Shown here piece by piece: positions 27,085 through 36,406 of a DNA stretch of 64,000 nucleotides. The DNA comes from Flavobacterium sp. MFBS3-15. GTDB taxonomy: Bacteria > Bacteroidota > Bacteroidia > Flavobacteriales > Flavobacteriaceae. The stretch is from assembly GCF_026107645.2 (NCBI RefSeq), contig NZ_JAPCHV010000003.1:186001-250000 (forward strand), read 5' to 3'. Position 1 is the stretch's first letter. Every line of letters starts with the position of its first letter. The notes under the pieces were generated by a model. That model saw nothing but the letters and a program-made list of their open reading frames with translations. It ran no database searches and had not been told where the DNA came from. Both the position numbers and the translations under genes were made by a program.

Positions 27085-29766
27085 TTAGAACTGCTGGCCT
27101 ATGATAAAGTGCGTCTCCCATCCGTTCTTGGTTTGCTGTCCGGGAAGCGGGTCAAATCCGTGGCCAAAGTCGATACCAAGAAGCCCGAATGCCGGCATGA
27201 ATACCCTAAGACCGAAACCTGCCGAACGCTTCAGCGCAAACGGGTTGTAGTTCTTAAAGCCATCATACGAAGCACCTGCTTCAAGGAACGTAAGCGCATA
27301 TATCGAAGCCTGCGATTTCAGCGTGATCGGGTAGCGCAGCTCCAGTGTAAACTTATTATATATGGTCGCCCCAATCTGTATGCCCTCGTCGTCAATCGGC
27401 GAAAGCGACTGGTTCGGGTAACCCCTCAGCTGTATCACCTCGCGGCCATCCAGCGCATAGTTGGCCATACCGTCACCACCAAGGTAGAACCTTTCAAACG
27501 GTACAAGGCCCCTGTCGGAATTATAAGCTCCCATGTACCCAAATTCGCCCAAAGCCCTCAGCACCAACTCGTGGCCCTGCGATCCTGCCAGCCTGGTGTA
27601 GGCATCGGCCTTGAACTTAAATTTCCAGTACTCGAGCCAGTTGAACCTTTTCTGGTCGTATTTGGCTTCGTCAAGGCTTGCTTGTTCATAATTATCGCCT
27701 ACACCGGTTTTTGTGCCATTTCCATTGTCAATATAATAGTCACCATTGTCAATATATCCATTCGTGCCATCCATTTGTACGCCAGTAGTATTCCTAAGCT
27801 TGTACTGTGCCTCATTTTTAAGCGCCGCATAGTCAATGCCATTTACCAGCGAGTACGGGAAGGTTGTCCTGAAGCTCGCGCTGAACAATGAGCCATACGT
27901 AGGGTAAATAGGGTTGCGTCCCCTGTTGTCCCTGCTCAGTTCCACCGTGTAGGCAAGGTTCCTTGATATACCGTTACCAAAGGTAAACAATCCTGTGTTA
28001 TAATTACTTAGGCTGTAATACTGGAATGTCAAAGAGTGCGACAACCTCATGTAGTAGTCCGGTTCGCTGAGCCTTTTCGCCATACCCAGGGATACTGATG
28101 AAATGGTGAAGCTCCTCGACCTGTCCACATCGCGTGATGTAAAGTTATATAAAAACTGTTTACTATGCGATAGTGAACCAAAAAGCTGTATCGGTTTTTT
28201 GCCTCCAAACCACGGCTCGGTAAACGAAAGGCTGTAGGTCTGGAAGTAGGTACTGCCCTGCGCACGCAGCGACAGCTTCTGTCCGTCGCCCATCGGCAGC
28301 GGGTTGTAGGCCTCCTTATTGAAGATATTGCGTATCGAGAAGTTGTTGAACGACAGTCCCAGCGTACCGATGAAGCCACCGCCGCCATAACCGCCCTGCA
28401 ATTCAATCTGGCTCGATCCTTTTTCGGTCACGCTCCACTCAATGTCTACGGTACCTGTGGCAGGATCAGGGTTCTGAACGTCCGGACGGATGGTTTCAGG
28501 GTCAAAAAAGCCCAGTGCACCCAGTTCGCGGATGGTTCCGATAACGTCTTCCTTGTTCCATTTCTGGCCCGGTCTGGTGCGTAGCTCGCGGTATATTACG
28601 TGGTCGTTCGTTTTGTCGTTGCCCACAACGTTCACTTTGTTAAAGTAAGCAATCGGGCCTTCTACAATGCGTATTTCAAAGTCAATCGTGTCATTATAGG
28701 TCCTTACCTCCACGGCATTGATGTTCGAGAACAGATAGCCGTTGTTCTGGTACAGGTTGGTAAGGTCTTCGCCGTCCGGCTTGGTTGGGTCGGCAATCCT
28801 TTTTTGCAGCATTACGCCGTTGTACACTTCGCCTTTTTTAATGCCCAGTATCTGGTTCAGCTGGTGGTTGTTGTATACGGTGTTGCCCAGGTATTTTATC
28901 TCGCCAAAGTAATACTTGCGGCCTTCCTCCACATTTATGGTGATGGTTACGGTATTTTTCTTAGGGTTATATACTACGGTGTCCGAAGTTACACGCGCAT
29001 CGCGGTAGCCTTTTTCCTTGTATTTGTCAATCACGCTCACAAGGTCTTCCTTGTATTTATCGCCAATGAATTTCGAGGGCTTGAATATGCGCAGCGGGTT
29101 AAGCGGGAAACGGCTCTTGCGCTTGGTGTTTTTCATGGCGCTGCGCAGCTTGCCGTCACTCAGCTGGGTGTTGCCGTTAAATTCTATGTCGCTTACCCTT
29201 ACCTTTTTGCCGCGGTCAATGTTCACCACCATTTTCACGGTGTTGGTGCTGTCCGGTATTACATTGATGGCTACCTTGGTATTGTAAAAACCATCCTTGC
29301 GGTACTTGTTCTCAATGTAGTTTTTGGTATTGGTGATAAGGTTCTCGTTCACGATCTTGCCCTTATTAAGGTCGGTATCCTTAATAAGCCCCTCGATTTT
29401 TCCTTTGCGCACGCCTTTAATCTTTACGTCGCTCAGCTTCGGCAATTCGTTCAGGTAAAGCTCCAGGTAAATGCTGTCGCCCTCAATTTTATTCTGGTAA
29501 AAGTTTACGTCGCTAAAAAGCCCGAGCCTCCATAGCTTTTTTATGGCTGCACTTATCTCTTCGCCGGGAACGTGTATGGTCTGGCCTTTTTCAAGGCCGG
29601 TAAAGTTCACAACAGTCTGCTCATTATAGCTTATTTTTCCGGTTACTTTAATGTCTGCCAATATGTATTCGGTTGCCGCGTCCAGGTTGTTGTATTCCTG
29701 CGCGTTGGCGGTGCTGCCTGCAAATAATAAAAGGCCGAAAAGCAATGCAATGCCCGTTTTGAGCAT
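27085..29766 (-). CDS. bamA: Outer membrane protein assembly factor BamA
   Basis: Central BAM subunit that folds and inserts outer-membrane beta-barrels. The 893-residue product has a signal peptide (MLKTGIALLFGLLLFAGSTANAQ), about five POTRA domains over roughly residues 35-420 (for example VSDIEFNGNTQLSDGKLRSAM and YFGEIKYLGNTVYNNHQLNQIL), and a 16-strand Omp85 barrel ending in phenylalanine (FIIGQQF). The open frame reaches 29898, but that would overlap uppS and bury the signal peptide; the ATG at 29766, 7 bases after the uppS stop, is chosen. The order uppS-bamA-ompH-ompH is common in Bacteroidota. The barrel contains a long asparagine- and glycine-rich loop (around NGTNGYIDNGDYYIDNG), probably extracellular. 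Confidence 0.95.
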   Translation of the reverse strand: MLKTGIALLFGLLLFAGSTANAQEYNNLDAATEYILADIKVTGKISYNEQTVVNFTGLEKGQTIHVPGEEISAAIKKLWRLGLFSDVNFYQNKIEGDSIYLELYLNELPKLSDVKIKGVRKGKIEGLIKDTDLNKGKIVNENLITNTKNYIENKYRKDGFYNTKVAINVIPDSTNTVKMVVNIDRGKKVRVSDIEFNGNTQLSDGKLRSAMKNTKRKSRFPLNPLRIFKPSKFIGDKYKEDLVSVIDKYKEKGYRDARVTSDTVVYNPKKNTVTITINVEEGRKYYFGEIKYLGNTVYNNHQLNQILGIKKGEVYNGVMLQKRIADPTKPDGEDLTNLYQNNGYLFSNINAVEVRTYNDTIDFEIRIVEGPIAYFNKVNVVGNDKTNDHVIYRELRTRPGQKWNKEDVIGTIRELGALGFFDPETIRPDVQNPDPATGTVDIEWSVTEKGSSQIELQGGYGGGGFIGTLGLSFNNFSIRNIFNKEAYNPLPMGDGQKLSLRAQGSTYFQTYSLSFTEPWFGGKKPIQLFGSLSHSKQFLYNFTSRDVDRSRSFTISSVSLGMAKRLSEPDYYMRLSHSLTFQYYSLSNYNTGLFTFGNGISRNLAYTVELSRDNRGRNPIYPTYGSLFSASFRTTFPYSLVNGIDYAALKNEAQYKLRNTTGVQMDGTNGYIDNGDYYIDNGNGTKTGVGDNYEQASLDEAKYDQKRFNWLEYWKFKFKADAYTRLAGSQGHELVLRALGEFGYMGAYNSDRGLVPFERFYLGGDGMANYALDGREVIQLRGYPNQSLSPIDDEGIQIGATIYNKFTLELRYPITLKSQASIYALTFLEAGASYDGFKNYNPFALKRSAGFGLRVFMPAFGLLGIDFGHGFDPLPGQQTKNGWETHFIIGQQF

Positions 29767-29773
29767 ATTTGTG

Positions 29774-30514
29774 TTATTTGACTTGTTCACTGGTTTTTCC
29801 AAATCTACGTTCTCTTTTTTGGTAACTGATAAGTGCTTCATGTAAATCTTTTTCCCTGAAATCAGGCCATAGCACCTCTGTAAAGTACAGCTCGGCATAA
29901 GCCACCTGCCAAAGCAGGAAATTGCTTATCCTTTGCTCCCCGCTGGTCCTTATCACAAGGTCAACGTCCGGGAGGTCGTGTGTATACAGGTGCGCCCCGA
30001 TGACAGATTCACTGATATCAGCTATGTTTAATTGGTTATTCTGTACTTTTTCGCTTATTTTCTTAACTGCCGAGATAATCTCCTCGCGGGAGCCATAGCT
30101 CAGGGCCAGTGTAAGGGTCATGCGGGTGTTGCCTTTGGTCTGCTCTATAACGTCCAGCAGCTTTTTGCGGGCTCCGTCGGGCAGCATGGCGGTATTGCCT
30201 ATTGTGTTTAGCTTAATGCTGTTCTTCTGCAGCGTAGGCAGCTCTTTTTCGAGCGAGCTTACCAGCAGGTTCATCAGGGTGTCCACCTCCATTTTGGGCC
30301 TGTTCCAGTTCTCGGTAGAAAAGGCGTACAGCGTAAGGTAGCCTATGCCCAGCCTGGCGCAGCTCTCTACGGTTTCGCGTACGGCCTTGGTGCCGTTCTC
30401 GTGCCCAAAAATGCGCAGCATCCCTTTCTTTTTGGCCCAACGCCCGTTGCCGTCCATTATTATGGCAAGGTGCTGAGGCAGGTTCCCGGTATGTAGCGTG
30501 GTAGTTGTATCCAT
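29774..30514 (-). CDS. uppS: Isoprenyl (undecaprenyl) diphosphate synthase
   Basis: Cis-prenyltransferase that builds undecaprenyl diphosphate, the lipid carrier for peptidoglycan and surface polysaccharides, from isopentenyl diphosphate. The 246-residue product shows AIIMDGNGRWAKK with the catalytic Asp at residue 21, YLTLYAFSTENWNRP, and DLVIRTSGEQRISNFLLWQ near the C-terminus, all family signatures. The start at 30514 is 4 bases after the preceding stop; the in-frame start at 30550 would overlap that gene. Its substrate would come from the mevalonate pathway encoded at the start of the window. Confidence 0.95.
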   Translation of the reverse strand: MDTTTTLHTGNLPQHLAIIMDGNGRWAKKKGMLRIFGHENGTKAVRETVESCARLGIGYLTLYAFSTENWNRPKMEVDTLMNLLVSSLEKELPTLQKNSIKLNTIGNTAMLPDGARKKLLDVIEQTKGNTRMTLTLALSYGSREEIISAVKKISEKVQNNQLNIADISESVIGAHLYTHDLPDVDLVIRTSGEQRISNFLLWQVAYAELYFTEVLWPDFREKDLHEALISYQKRERRFGKTSEQVK

Positions 30515-30518
30515 GAGG

Positions 30519-31202
30519 TTAATTGGCGCAATAACAAGGCTTCTCGCCAAAGGTGTAGGTTAGGGTAAAGCCCGAGAACACATACCAGTCCTTGCTGTCA
30601 AGGTTCCCAAAACGGAATCCGGGGTGGTCATCATGGTTGCTGCCATCCAGGTTGTCGGTAAATGTGTATCGTGCGCCCACTTCAAATCCAAGTATAAGGT
30701 TCTCTGTAATGTTCGACTTCAGGCCCACGGTCATCGGTATGGCCAGCGCCCCGGTCGAATCGCCGCTTTCGGTTTCCCCGTTGGCGGTATTGATGTATAT
30801 GTCGTTGTACCAAAAATAGCTCAGCCCCCCATATATATAAGGAGTGATCTTAAACTCCGGCTCATGCAGGTTGAAATCGAAAAAATTGAATTCAAGCCCT
30901 AAAGATAATTCTTTTACAGAGTTTTCAAAGGAGTAGCCCCGCTGTTTCCTGCCCGACACCTCAGAATCCTCATCATTTGAAGATATCCTGCCGTAGGTAA
31001 ACGATGCCCTCCACGAATGCCTCGGGCTGCGGTTCCATTTGTAGATGATCCCAATGGCAAGGTCATTTGGGGCAATGTAATCCGTAGGCCCTACATCGCC
31101 TATGTAATTAGCGCCGCCCGCGAAAATACCCAGTTCATTGATCTGGGCTTCGCTCCTGAATGCCGTTACGATTATCAATATCAAAAATACAGTCCTCTTC
31201 AT
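30519..31202 (-). CDS. DUF6089-type outer membrane beta-barrel protein
   Basis: A 227-residue secreted protein with a signal peptide ending SEAQ and a pattern of amphipathic strands (LGLEFNFFDF, ITPYIYGGLSYFWY, FEVGARYTFTDNL) expected of an 8- to 10-strand outer-membrane barrel. It resembles the DUF6089 family, found at the head of the uppS-bamA operon in many Bacteroidota; function is unknown. It is the first gene of this operon, 4 bases from uppS, with a -7 box at 31219-31226. Its position suggests a role in, or dependence on, outer-membrane assembly. Confidence 0.85.
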   Translation of the reverse strand: MKRTVFLILIIVTAFRSEAQINELGIFAGGANYIGDVGPTDYIAPNDLAIGIIYKWNRSPRHSWRASFTYGRISSNDEDSEVSGRKQRGYSFENSVKELSLGLEFNFFDFNLHEPEFKITPYIYGGLSYFWYNDIYINTANGETESGDSTGALAIPMTVGLKSNITENLILGFEVGARYTFTDNLDGSNHDDHPGFRFGNLDSKDWYVFSGFTLTYTFGEKPCYCAN

Positions 31203-31218
31203 TCTACAAAATTGGGTG

Positions 31219-31226
31219 CAAATATA
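31219..31226 (-). promoter_or_regulatory. -7 box of the DUF6089-uppS-bamA operon
   Basis: Minus-strand TATATTTG, 16 bases before the ATG of the first operon gene. No canonical -33 TTG is seen. Confidence 0.5.
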
Positions 31227-31542
31227 GTAATATAGATTTCTAATCTGCCTATTAATACCTAATTTACATCCTTAAAAATTCTATAAATTGGCAACATACA
31301 GACTTGAAAACGGAAGAAGTGCGCGTGTAGTATGCAGGCACGGTAAATTTAAGGGGAAAAGTTGGCGGTAAATTTTTAACCATTATGGAACATAGTGCTT
31401 GGGCCAGTGTTAAATGAAAAGGTATTGTTTAGTAACCCATAGTGAAGCGTAGCTTCATCTGTGTGGAATTATGTCTCCTTTTCATGATTACAGAACCGGA
31501 TTGATACTATGTGCCTATGTGGTTAAAAAATGTAATAAAAGA
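31227..31542. other. Intergenic stretch without a gene
   Basis: Lies between the stop of nadK and the promoter of the envelope operon. I see no credible coding sequence and no terminator with a T run. The only structure is a small perfect hairpin, TGAAGC-GTA-GCTTCA, at 31443-31457. Confidence 0.6.
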
Positions 31543-32430
31543 CTAATTCCTCTTATCCTCGCCCCAAAGGAGCTTTTTGCGCAATGTATCGGTAAATTTC
31601 TCTTCGGCAAATTCTACCAGGTTGATCTTAAATCCGGTTTTTTTAATGCAGATGGCAGTTTCCACGTCCATCGATATGATACGGGAGTCGAGCGAAACCA
31701 GGTGCTGCTCTTCACGGCTGCTTACCCTCAATTCAATTTCGGTATCGTCAGGGATTACAAGCGGGCGCGCGTTCAGGTTGTGCGGCGCAATAGGGGTTAT
31801 CACGAGGCTGCTCACTTCGGGCATCAGCACAGGGCCGCCGCAGCTCAGCGAATAGCCGGTAGATCCGGTAGGGGTGGAGATGATGAGCCCATCCGCCCAA
31901 TACGAGTTCAGGTATTCCCCGTTCAGCTTGGTTTCGATGGTAATCATCGAGGTGGTATCCTTTCGGCTCACGGTCACTTCATTCAGTGCGAAGTCCAGCT
32001 CGCCGGCAGGGGTTTCGGGCTTGCCGTCATAGTCTACCGTTAGCAGCGTGCGGGGCGATATTTTGTATTTGTTCTCAAAAAGCAGCGGGAGCAGGTGCGG
32101 TATGTTTTCCTGCTGTACCGTGGCCAGGAAGCCAAGGCGCCCGGCGTTGATGCCCACAATGGGTATGTTTTTGTCGCGTACATAGGTGGCGGCCCTCAGC
32201 ATGGTACCGTCGCCGCCGATGCATATCAGGATGTCGAAGCCGTTTAGCTCCTCATGTCCCGAAAATACTGGATAGTTCCGCCCGGCAAGCAGTTCTTTTT
32301 CTGCCAGTGCGTTATAAAAGTTGGTTTCAACGGCAATGTGCGGGCCATAGCTGTCGAAGACTGCCAGCAGCCTGTCGATGATCTCTTCGGTATTGTCCTT
32401 GTAGTATTGCCCGTAAATCGCTATTTTCAT
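31543..32430 (-). CDS. nadK: NAD kinase
   Basis: Cytoplasmic enzyme that phosphorylates NAD to NADP. The 295-residue product has GGDGTMLRA at residues 72-80 (catalytic Asp, nucleotide binding), GINAGRLGFL at 93-102 and STPTGSTGYSLSCGGP near 185-200, all diagnostic. Length is typical. It begins 2 bases after the stop of the CBS-domain gene and is clearly co-transcribed with it. Confidence 0.96.
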   Translation of the reverse strand: MKIAIYGQYYKDNTEEIIDRLLAVFDSYGPHIAVETNFYNALAEKELLAGRNYPVFSGHEELNGFDILICIGGDGTMLRAATYVRDKNIPIVGINAGRLGFLATVQQENIPHLLPLLFENKYKISPRTLLTVDYDGKPETPAGELDFALNEVTVSRKDTTSMITIETKLNGEYLNSYWADGLIISTPTGSTGYSLSCGGPVLMPEVSSLVITPIAPHNLNARPLVIPDDTEIELRVSSREEQHLVSLDSRIISMDVETAICIKKTGFKINLVEFAEEKFTDTLRKKLLWGEDKRN

Positions 32431-32432
32431 TG

Positions 32433-33092
32433 CTATATATTCAGGTATTTGTCCAGGTAATCCGACCGGTCTTTCAGCGTGTTCAGGTAGGCATCCTCCT
32501 GGTGTTCCGAAATGATCGCATAATTATAGCGCCTGAAGGTCTGTATGATCTCGCTCAGTCCGCCAAGGCTTATCTTCAGCGTGATCTGCACCTTTTCAAG
32601 GTTGGCCTCCGATATGAAAAAGCCCAGTAGCCTGCCGTTGTTGCTTTCCACGATCTGCGCCACTTCGCTCATGCTGTAGTCGGTAATGCCTTTCTCCACG
32701 ACCAGTATGCCGCCTTCTTCCTTCAAAAACGGCGTTTGGTGGAACATCGTGATGATGTCGGTGATTTCGTAATAGCCCAGGTATTGGTTCTCGGCACTAA
32801 GCACCGGCAGCAGGTTGGTTTCGTTCTTGGCGAAAACCTCCAATACATCCAGCCAAATGGTGGTATCGCGTACAAAGAAACGCTCAAAGCTGTAACGCAG
32901 GTCGGCCATGGTTTTCTCAATGTCCATCAGCTCGGTGTCTTCGGCAATGGCGCAACCTATGTATACGCCTTCCTCCAGTACGGGGAAGTGCGAAAAAGGG
33001 TATTCGGCGAATAAGTCCTGCGCGTCGGCAACGGTGTCGGTGGTGCGCAGCGGTTTTATGGTATTGCTCAGGAAGTCGGTGATGTCAGTCAT
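32433..33092 (-). CDS. CBS-domain protein
   Basis: A 219-residue cytoplasmic protein with two CBS motifs in the N-terminal two thirds (TDTVADAQDLFAEYPFSHFPVLEEG and WLDVLEVFAKNETNLLPVLSAENQYLGYYEITDI), which together form a Bateman module that usually binds adenine nucleotides, and a C-terminal part (VQITLKISLGGLSEIIQTFRRYNYAII) that looks ACT-like. Its tight coupling to nadK (2 bases) suggests sensing of adenine nucleotides or NAD(P) linked to NAD kinase, which is an inference. The same pairing is seen in other flavobacteria. Confidence 0.85.
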   Translation of the reverse strand: MTDITDFLSNTIKPLRTTDTVADAQDLFAEYPFSHFPVLEEGVYIGCAIAEDTELMDIEKTMADLRYSFERFFVRDTTIWLDVLEVFAKNETNLLPVLSAENQYLGYYEITDIITMFHQTPFLKEEGGILVVEKGITDYSMSEVAQIVESNNGRLLGFFISEANLEKVQITLKISLGGLSEIIQTFRRYNYAIISEHQEDAYLNTLKDRSDYLDKYLNI

Positions 33093-33123
33093 TGGGGTAA
33101 TGCTAAATATTCTGCAAAATAAT

Positions 33124-33164
33124 CAAAAATAAGGATATTCTGCCTTTTTAACTTCGTATTTTTG
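33124..33164. promoter_or_regulatory. Divergent -7 boxes for the CBS-nadK and pdxJ operons
   Basis: Minus-strand TATTTTTG at 33124-33131 serves the CBS gene (leader about 30 bases), and plus-strand TATTTTTG at 33157-33164 serves pdxJ (leader about 20 bases). Neither has a good TTG at -33. Confidence 0.45.
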
Positions 33165-33190
33165 CCTGTAAAAGCTCACTTAGCAAAGAT

Positions 33191-33904
33191 ATGTCAAAAC
33201 TCAGCGTCAACATAAATAAAATAGCCACCCTGCGCAATTCGAGGGGCGGCAATGTCCCCGACTTACTCAAAGTAGCCGCCGATGTGCAGAAATTCGGCGC
33301 GCAGGGCGTAACCATCCACCCACGGCCCGACGAAAGGCACATCCGCTACCAGGATGCGCGCGACCTTGTGCCGATAGTATATACCGAATACAACATAGAG
33401 GGCAACCCGGTGCCGAAGTTCATCGACCTGGTGCTGGAGACCAAACCCACACAGGTAACGCTGGTGCCCGATGCCGATGATGCCATAACCTCCAACGCCG
33501 GATGGGATACCGTAAAGCACAAAAGCTTTTTGCAGGAAGTGATACAGGAATTCCAACGCAACGGCATACGCACCTCGATATTTGTCGACCCGGTGCTGAA
33601 GATGGTCGAAGGCGCCAAAGAAACCGGGACCGAAAGGATAGAACTCTATACCGAGGCCTTTGCGCACGAATACGGCCTGGGCAACCTGCAGGGTATAAAG
33701 CCCTATGCCGATGCGGCTTCGGTGGCCAACAGCCTTGGCCTTGGCGTGAATGCCGGGCATGACCTTAGCCTGGACAACATCAAATTCTTTAAGGAAAATA
33801 TCCCGGGGCTGCTGGAGGTGTCCATAGGCCATGCGCTCATTGCCGAGTCGCTGTACCTGGGATTGGAGAACGTAATCAATATGTACCTGCAAAAACTGAA
33901 ATAA
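33191..33904 (+). CDS. pdxJ: Pyridoxine 5'-phosphate synthase
   Basis: Condenses 1-deoxyxylulose 5-phosphate with 3-amino-2-oxopropyl phosphate to pyridoxine 5'-phosphate, in the DXP-dependent route to vitamin B6. The 237-residue TIM-barrel protein has NINKIATLRNSRG at residues 7-19, TIHPRPDERHI at 41-51 with its phosphate and acid-base residues, and the late GLGVNAGHDL and EVSIGHALI segments. Length is normal. It is followed at 1 base by an alpha/beta hydrolase gene. Confidence 0.96.
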   Translation: MSKLSVNINKIATLRNSRGGNVPDLLKVAADVQKFGAQGVTIHPRPDERHIRYQDARDLVPIVYTEYNIEGNPVPKFIDLVLETKPTQVTLVPDADDAITSNAGWDTVKHKSFLQEVIQEFQRNGIRTSIFVDPVLKMVEGAKETGTERIELYTEAFAHEYGLGNLQGIKPYADAASVANSLGLGVNAGHDLSLDNIKFFKENIPGLLEVSIGHALIAESLYLGLENVINMYLQKLK

Positions 33905-33905
33905 C

Positions 33906-34670
33906 ATGCTGCACTCAAGGATAGAAGGCGAAGGCAAGCCACTTCTCATCATACACGGATTTTTAGGCACGTCTGATAACTGGAAGACCCTGGGCGGGCA
34001 ATATGCCGACAAAGGCTTCCGGGTGCATGCCGTCGACATGCGCAACCACGGCAAGAGCTTCCATTCGGATGAGTTTACCTATGATGCCATGGTGCAGGAT
34101 TTGGTGGACTACTGCAACGGACACCAAATTTCGAAAGCCGATGTCATCGGGCATTCGATGGGAGGGAAGGCAGCCATGTTTTTTGCGGTGCAATATCCTG
34201 AAAAAGTAAACCGGCTTGTAATAGCCGACATCGGCCCTAAATATTACCGTCCCCACCACCAGGATATACTGGCCGGGCTTAATGCGGTTGATTTTTCAGT
34301 AAAGCCGGAGCGCAGCGATGTGGAGGCGATCCTTTCGCAGCACATAGACGATGCCGGCACGCGCCAGTTCCTGATGAAGAACCTTTACTGGAAAGAGCCG
34401 GGGCAGCTGGCCTACCGCTTTAACCTCGATGTGTTTAATGAAAAGGTAGATAACATCGGGCAGGCTTTGCCGGATGGCAGCCACTTCGACGGGCCGACGC
34501 TTTTCCTGCGCGGCGACCGTTCCCCCTATATCAAAGACAAAGATTTTGCATTGATTAAAACCCATTTCCCCAATGCGGAAATAAAAGACATTGCCAATTC
34601 CGGCCACTGGCTGCATGCCGAGAACCCGGCGCAGTTTATGGAGGAGACGCTCAGTTTCCTCGCCCACTAA
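33906..34670 (+). CDS. Alpha/beta hydrolase, YbfF-like esterase
   Basis: Predicted cytoplasmic carboxylesterase. The 254-residue product shows the alpha/beta-hydrolase oxyanion segment IIHGFLGTSDNW (about residues 15-26), DMRNHGKS, the nucleophile elbow GHSMGG, an acidic residue in LRGDRSPY, and the catalytic histidine in SGHWLHAENP, completing the Ser-Asp-His triad. This is closest to the YbfF esterase group; the natural substrate is unknown. It starts 1 base after the pdxJ stop and so is co-transcribed with it, without an obvious metabolic reason. Confidence 0.88.
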   Translation: MLHSRIEGEGKPLLIIHGFLGTSDNWKTLGGQYADKGFRVHAVDMRNHGKSFHSDEFTYDAMVQDLVDYCNGHQISKADVIGHSMGGKAAMFFAVQYPEKVNRLVIADIGPKYYRPHHQDILAGLNAVDFSVKPERSDVEAILSQHIDDAGTRQFLMKNLYWKEPGQLAYRFNLDVFNEKVDNIGQALPDGSHFDGPTLFLRGDRSPYIKDKDFALIKTHFPNAEIKDIANSGHWLHAENPAQFMEETLSFLAH

Positions 34671-34681
34671 TGGCGCATTTG

Positions 34682-34781
34682 GTCATTGCGAGGAGGTACG
34701 ACCCCGCCAACGCGGGGTAAACTAAAGCAATCTTTCCATTCAGGTAAGCCAGAGAAAGATTGCTTCGTGCCTCGCAATGAC
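34682..34781. repeat. REP-like 100-base interspersed palindrome
   Basis: Outer arms GTCATTGCGAGG (34682-34693) and CCTCGCAATGAC (34770-34781) are perfectly complementary. Inner arms AAAGCAATCTTT and AAAGATTGCTT (34724-34765) also pair, and a small hairpin ACCCCGC/GCGGGGT sits at 34701-34718. This layout matches the interspersed palindromes with GTCATTGCGAGG ends found in many bacterial genomes. It lies between two convergent genes. Confidence 0.85.
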
Positions 34782-34810
34782 GGATTGCGATGTGATTTCG
34801 GTTGTAAAGC

Positions 34811-36406
34811 CTACTTCTTCTTCGCCTTCTTCTCCTGCTTTTTCTTTGCGATTTTAGCTACGGTTTTTGGAAGTATCGTCTGCGTCAGTCCCTCCTGCGC
34901 AAACTTCCAGATATAGTTGAATACCGACTTGTCTTTATTCCTGTCCACGCCTATGTGCACTTCCTTCAGGTCGCCATCGGTGTCATTCTTTACAACGAGG
35001 TTGCCGAGCGCGCTAACCAGTTTCTTTTCCTTTTTCAGGTTGTCCTTGTCGTGTACGGTTATGTCCAGGTCGTTATACCTGATGGCAAAATCGCCCTCGG
35101 CACGGTTGCGGTTGCCGTTCATGGTAAAGTACACCTCGTTAAGGTTGCCCGTGGTGGACACGTTCATCAGCGGTTTCGATACGGGGTTTACCTCCTCGCT
35201 GCGGATGTCCTTCAGGCGGCCTATAATGGTAAATGAGTCGCTTGCATCCATGGAGTTGAACGACCAGTTTACGATAAACGGTGCCGACTTCATGAAGAGG
35301 CACTGCACATCAATGGTGGTATTGGGCAGCTTGTCCTTGCGTATGGGGCTGTAGATATTCGAAACAGTTGCATAAAATTTCGAGAAGGTGACTTTTGCCG
35401 GCGGGCGCTCAAAATCCAGCTGCTCCTCATATACAATCGTCGAGTTCTTCAGCAGCAGCTTATCCAGCTTCAGGTCGAATTTCAGCTCGCGCAGCATCTG
35501 GCTGTACAGCTTTTTTATGGAGGGGTCGTCCTTGGGCAGCTTGCTCCGGTAAATGTTGGCATTCACCTTCTCCAGCACCATTTCGGGCGAATGCACAAAC
35601 AGGGTGTCGTTCACAAAACCCCAGTCGGCTTTGGGGATGCTTATTTTTTCGGCCACAATGGCAAACTGGTCTTTTTCTTTGGGCTGCATGCGGGTAAACT
35701 GCACACGGTCCTGTTGGGGTATCATTTTAAAATTGGTTACGGCAATGGTGCTGTCCGACGATGAGAATTTGTCTGCTGTAAGGTTGTAAAATTGACCTGC
35801 ACGATAAAACAGGCTGTCGCACGCAAAGCGGTAATCGCGGTAGCGCACGGGAATGTTCTTTTCTACCGTATTGCTGTCAATGCGGATGTTGTTCAGCTCA
35901 AAGCTGATGTTGGAAGCGCTCATGATTTTCCCTTTCAGCGAGTCGAGGTACCGGAACTTTCCGTTACGTATCTCAAGGCTTCCGGTACGTATGGCGTTTT
36001 TGAAAGGCTTGATGTCATCGTCGGGGTTATATTTCTTTTCACGCGGGTACAAGGTCACGTTGGGTGTATCGATGATAACCTTGTCTACGGTAATCCGGTC
36101 GTCTGTAAGCAAGGCCCATATCCCGAAGTTTTCGACACGTATGGCTTTCACCTCTGCAAAGGCGCCTTGCTGGAGCGATACGCCTATGCTGTCCTTAGGG
36201 GCAATGTTGGCATTGTGCATGGTAAAGCTGCCGCCCAGCAGGTCGATGTCAAGGTCTTTATAGCTAATGTTGTAAGGTATGCTTTTTTCGTTACGGATGA
36301 TCGAAGGCAGCTTTTTGCTGATGTACCAGCTCAGGCCCCAGCCCCCGATGATGACCAGCAACAGCAGTACAAGCAATCCTGTCGCGATTTTTTTTAAAAT
36401 ACTCAT
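34811..36406 (-). CDS. AsmA/DUF748-like envelope protein
   Basis: A 531-residue protein with one N-terminal membrane helix (IATGLLVLLLLVIIGGWGLSWYI) and a long beta-rich body expected in the periplasm. YKDLDIDLLGGSFTMHNANI and DKVIIDTPNVTLYP are the kind of repeating AsmA/DUF748 strands that describe a lipid-groove fold. It ends in a Lys-rich tail (AKKKQEKKAKKK). The open frame extends 14 codons upstream, but the ATG at 36406 places the helix at the N-terminus. It is monocistronic, facing the REP-like element. It is shorter than and not closely similar to the AsmA-like protein at 7679. The role is inferred to be in the envelope; not known. Confidence 0.7.
   Translation of the reverse strand: MSILKKIATGLLVLLLLVIIGGWGLSWYISKKLPSIIRNEKSIPYNISYKDLDIDLLGGSFTMHNANIAPKDSIGVSLQQGAFAEVKAIRVENFGIWALLTDDRITVDKVIIDTPNVTLYPREKKYNPDDDIKPFKNAIRTGSLEIRNGKFRYLDSLKGKIMSASNISFELNNIRIDSNTVEKNIPVRYRDYRFACDSLFYRAGQFYNLTADKFSSSDSTIAVTNFKMIPQQDRVQFTRMQPKEKDQFAIVAEKISIPKADWGFVNDTLFVHSPEMVLEKVNANIYRSKLPKDDPSIKKLYSQMLRELKFDLKLDKLLLKNSTIVYEEQLDFERPPAKVTFSKFYATVSNIYSPIRKDKLPNTTIDVQCLFMKSAPFIVNWSFNSMDASDSFTIIGRLKDIRSEEVNPVSKPLMNVSTTGNLNEVYFTMNGNRNRAEGDFAIRYNDLDITVHDKDNLKKEKKLVSALGNLVVKNDTDGDLKEVHIGVDRNKDKSVFNYIWKFAQEGLTQTILPKTVAKIAKKKQEKKAKKK

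Noticed and set aside
29767..29898. N-terminal extension of BamA into uppS
   Set aside because: It would overlap uppS by over 100 bases and hide the signal peptide.
31471..32043. 190-codon plus-strand open frame
   Set aside because: Most of it is antisense to nadK and the rest lies in the adjacent spacer; no start signal or family match seen.
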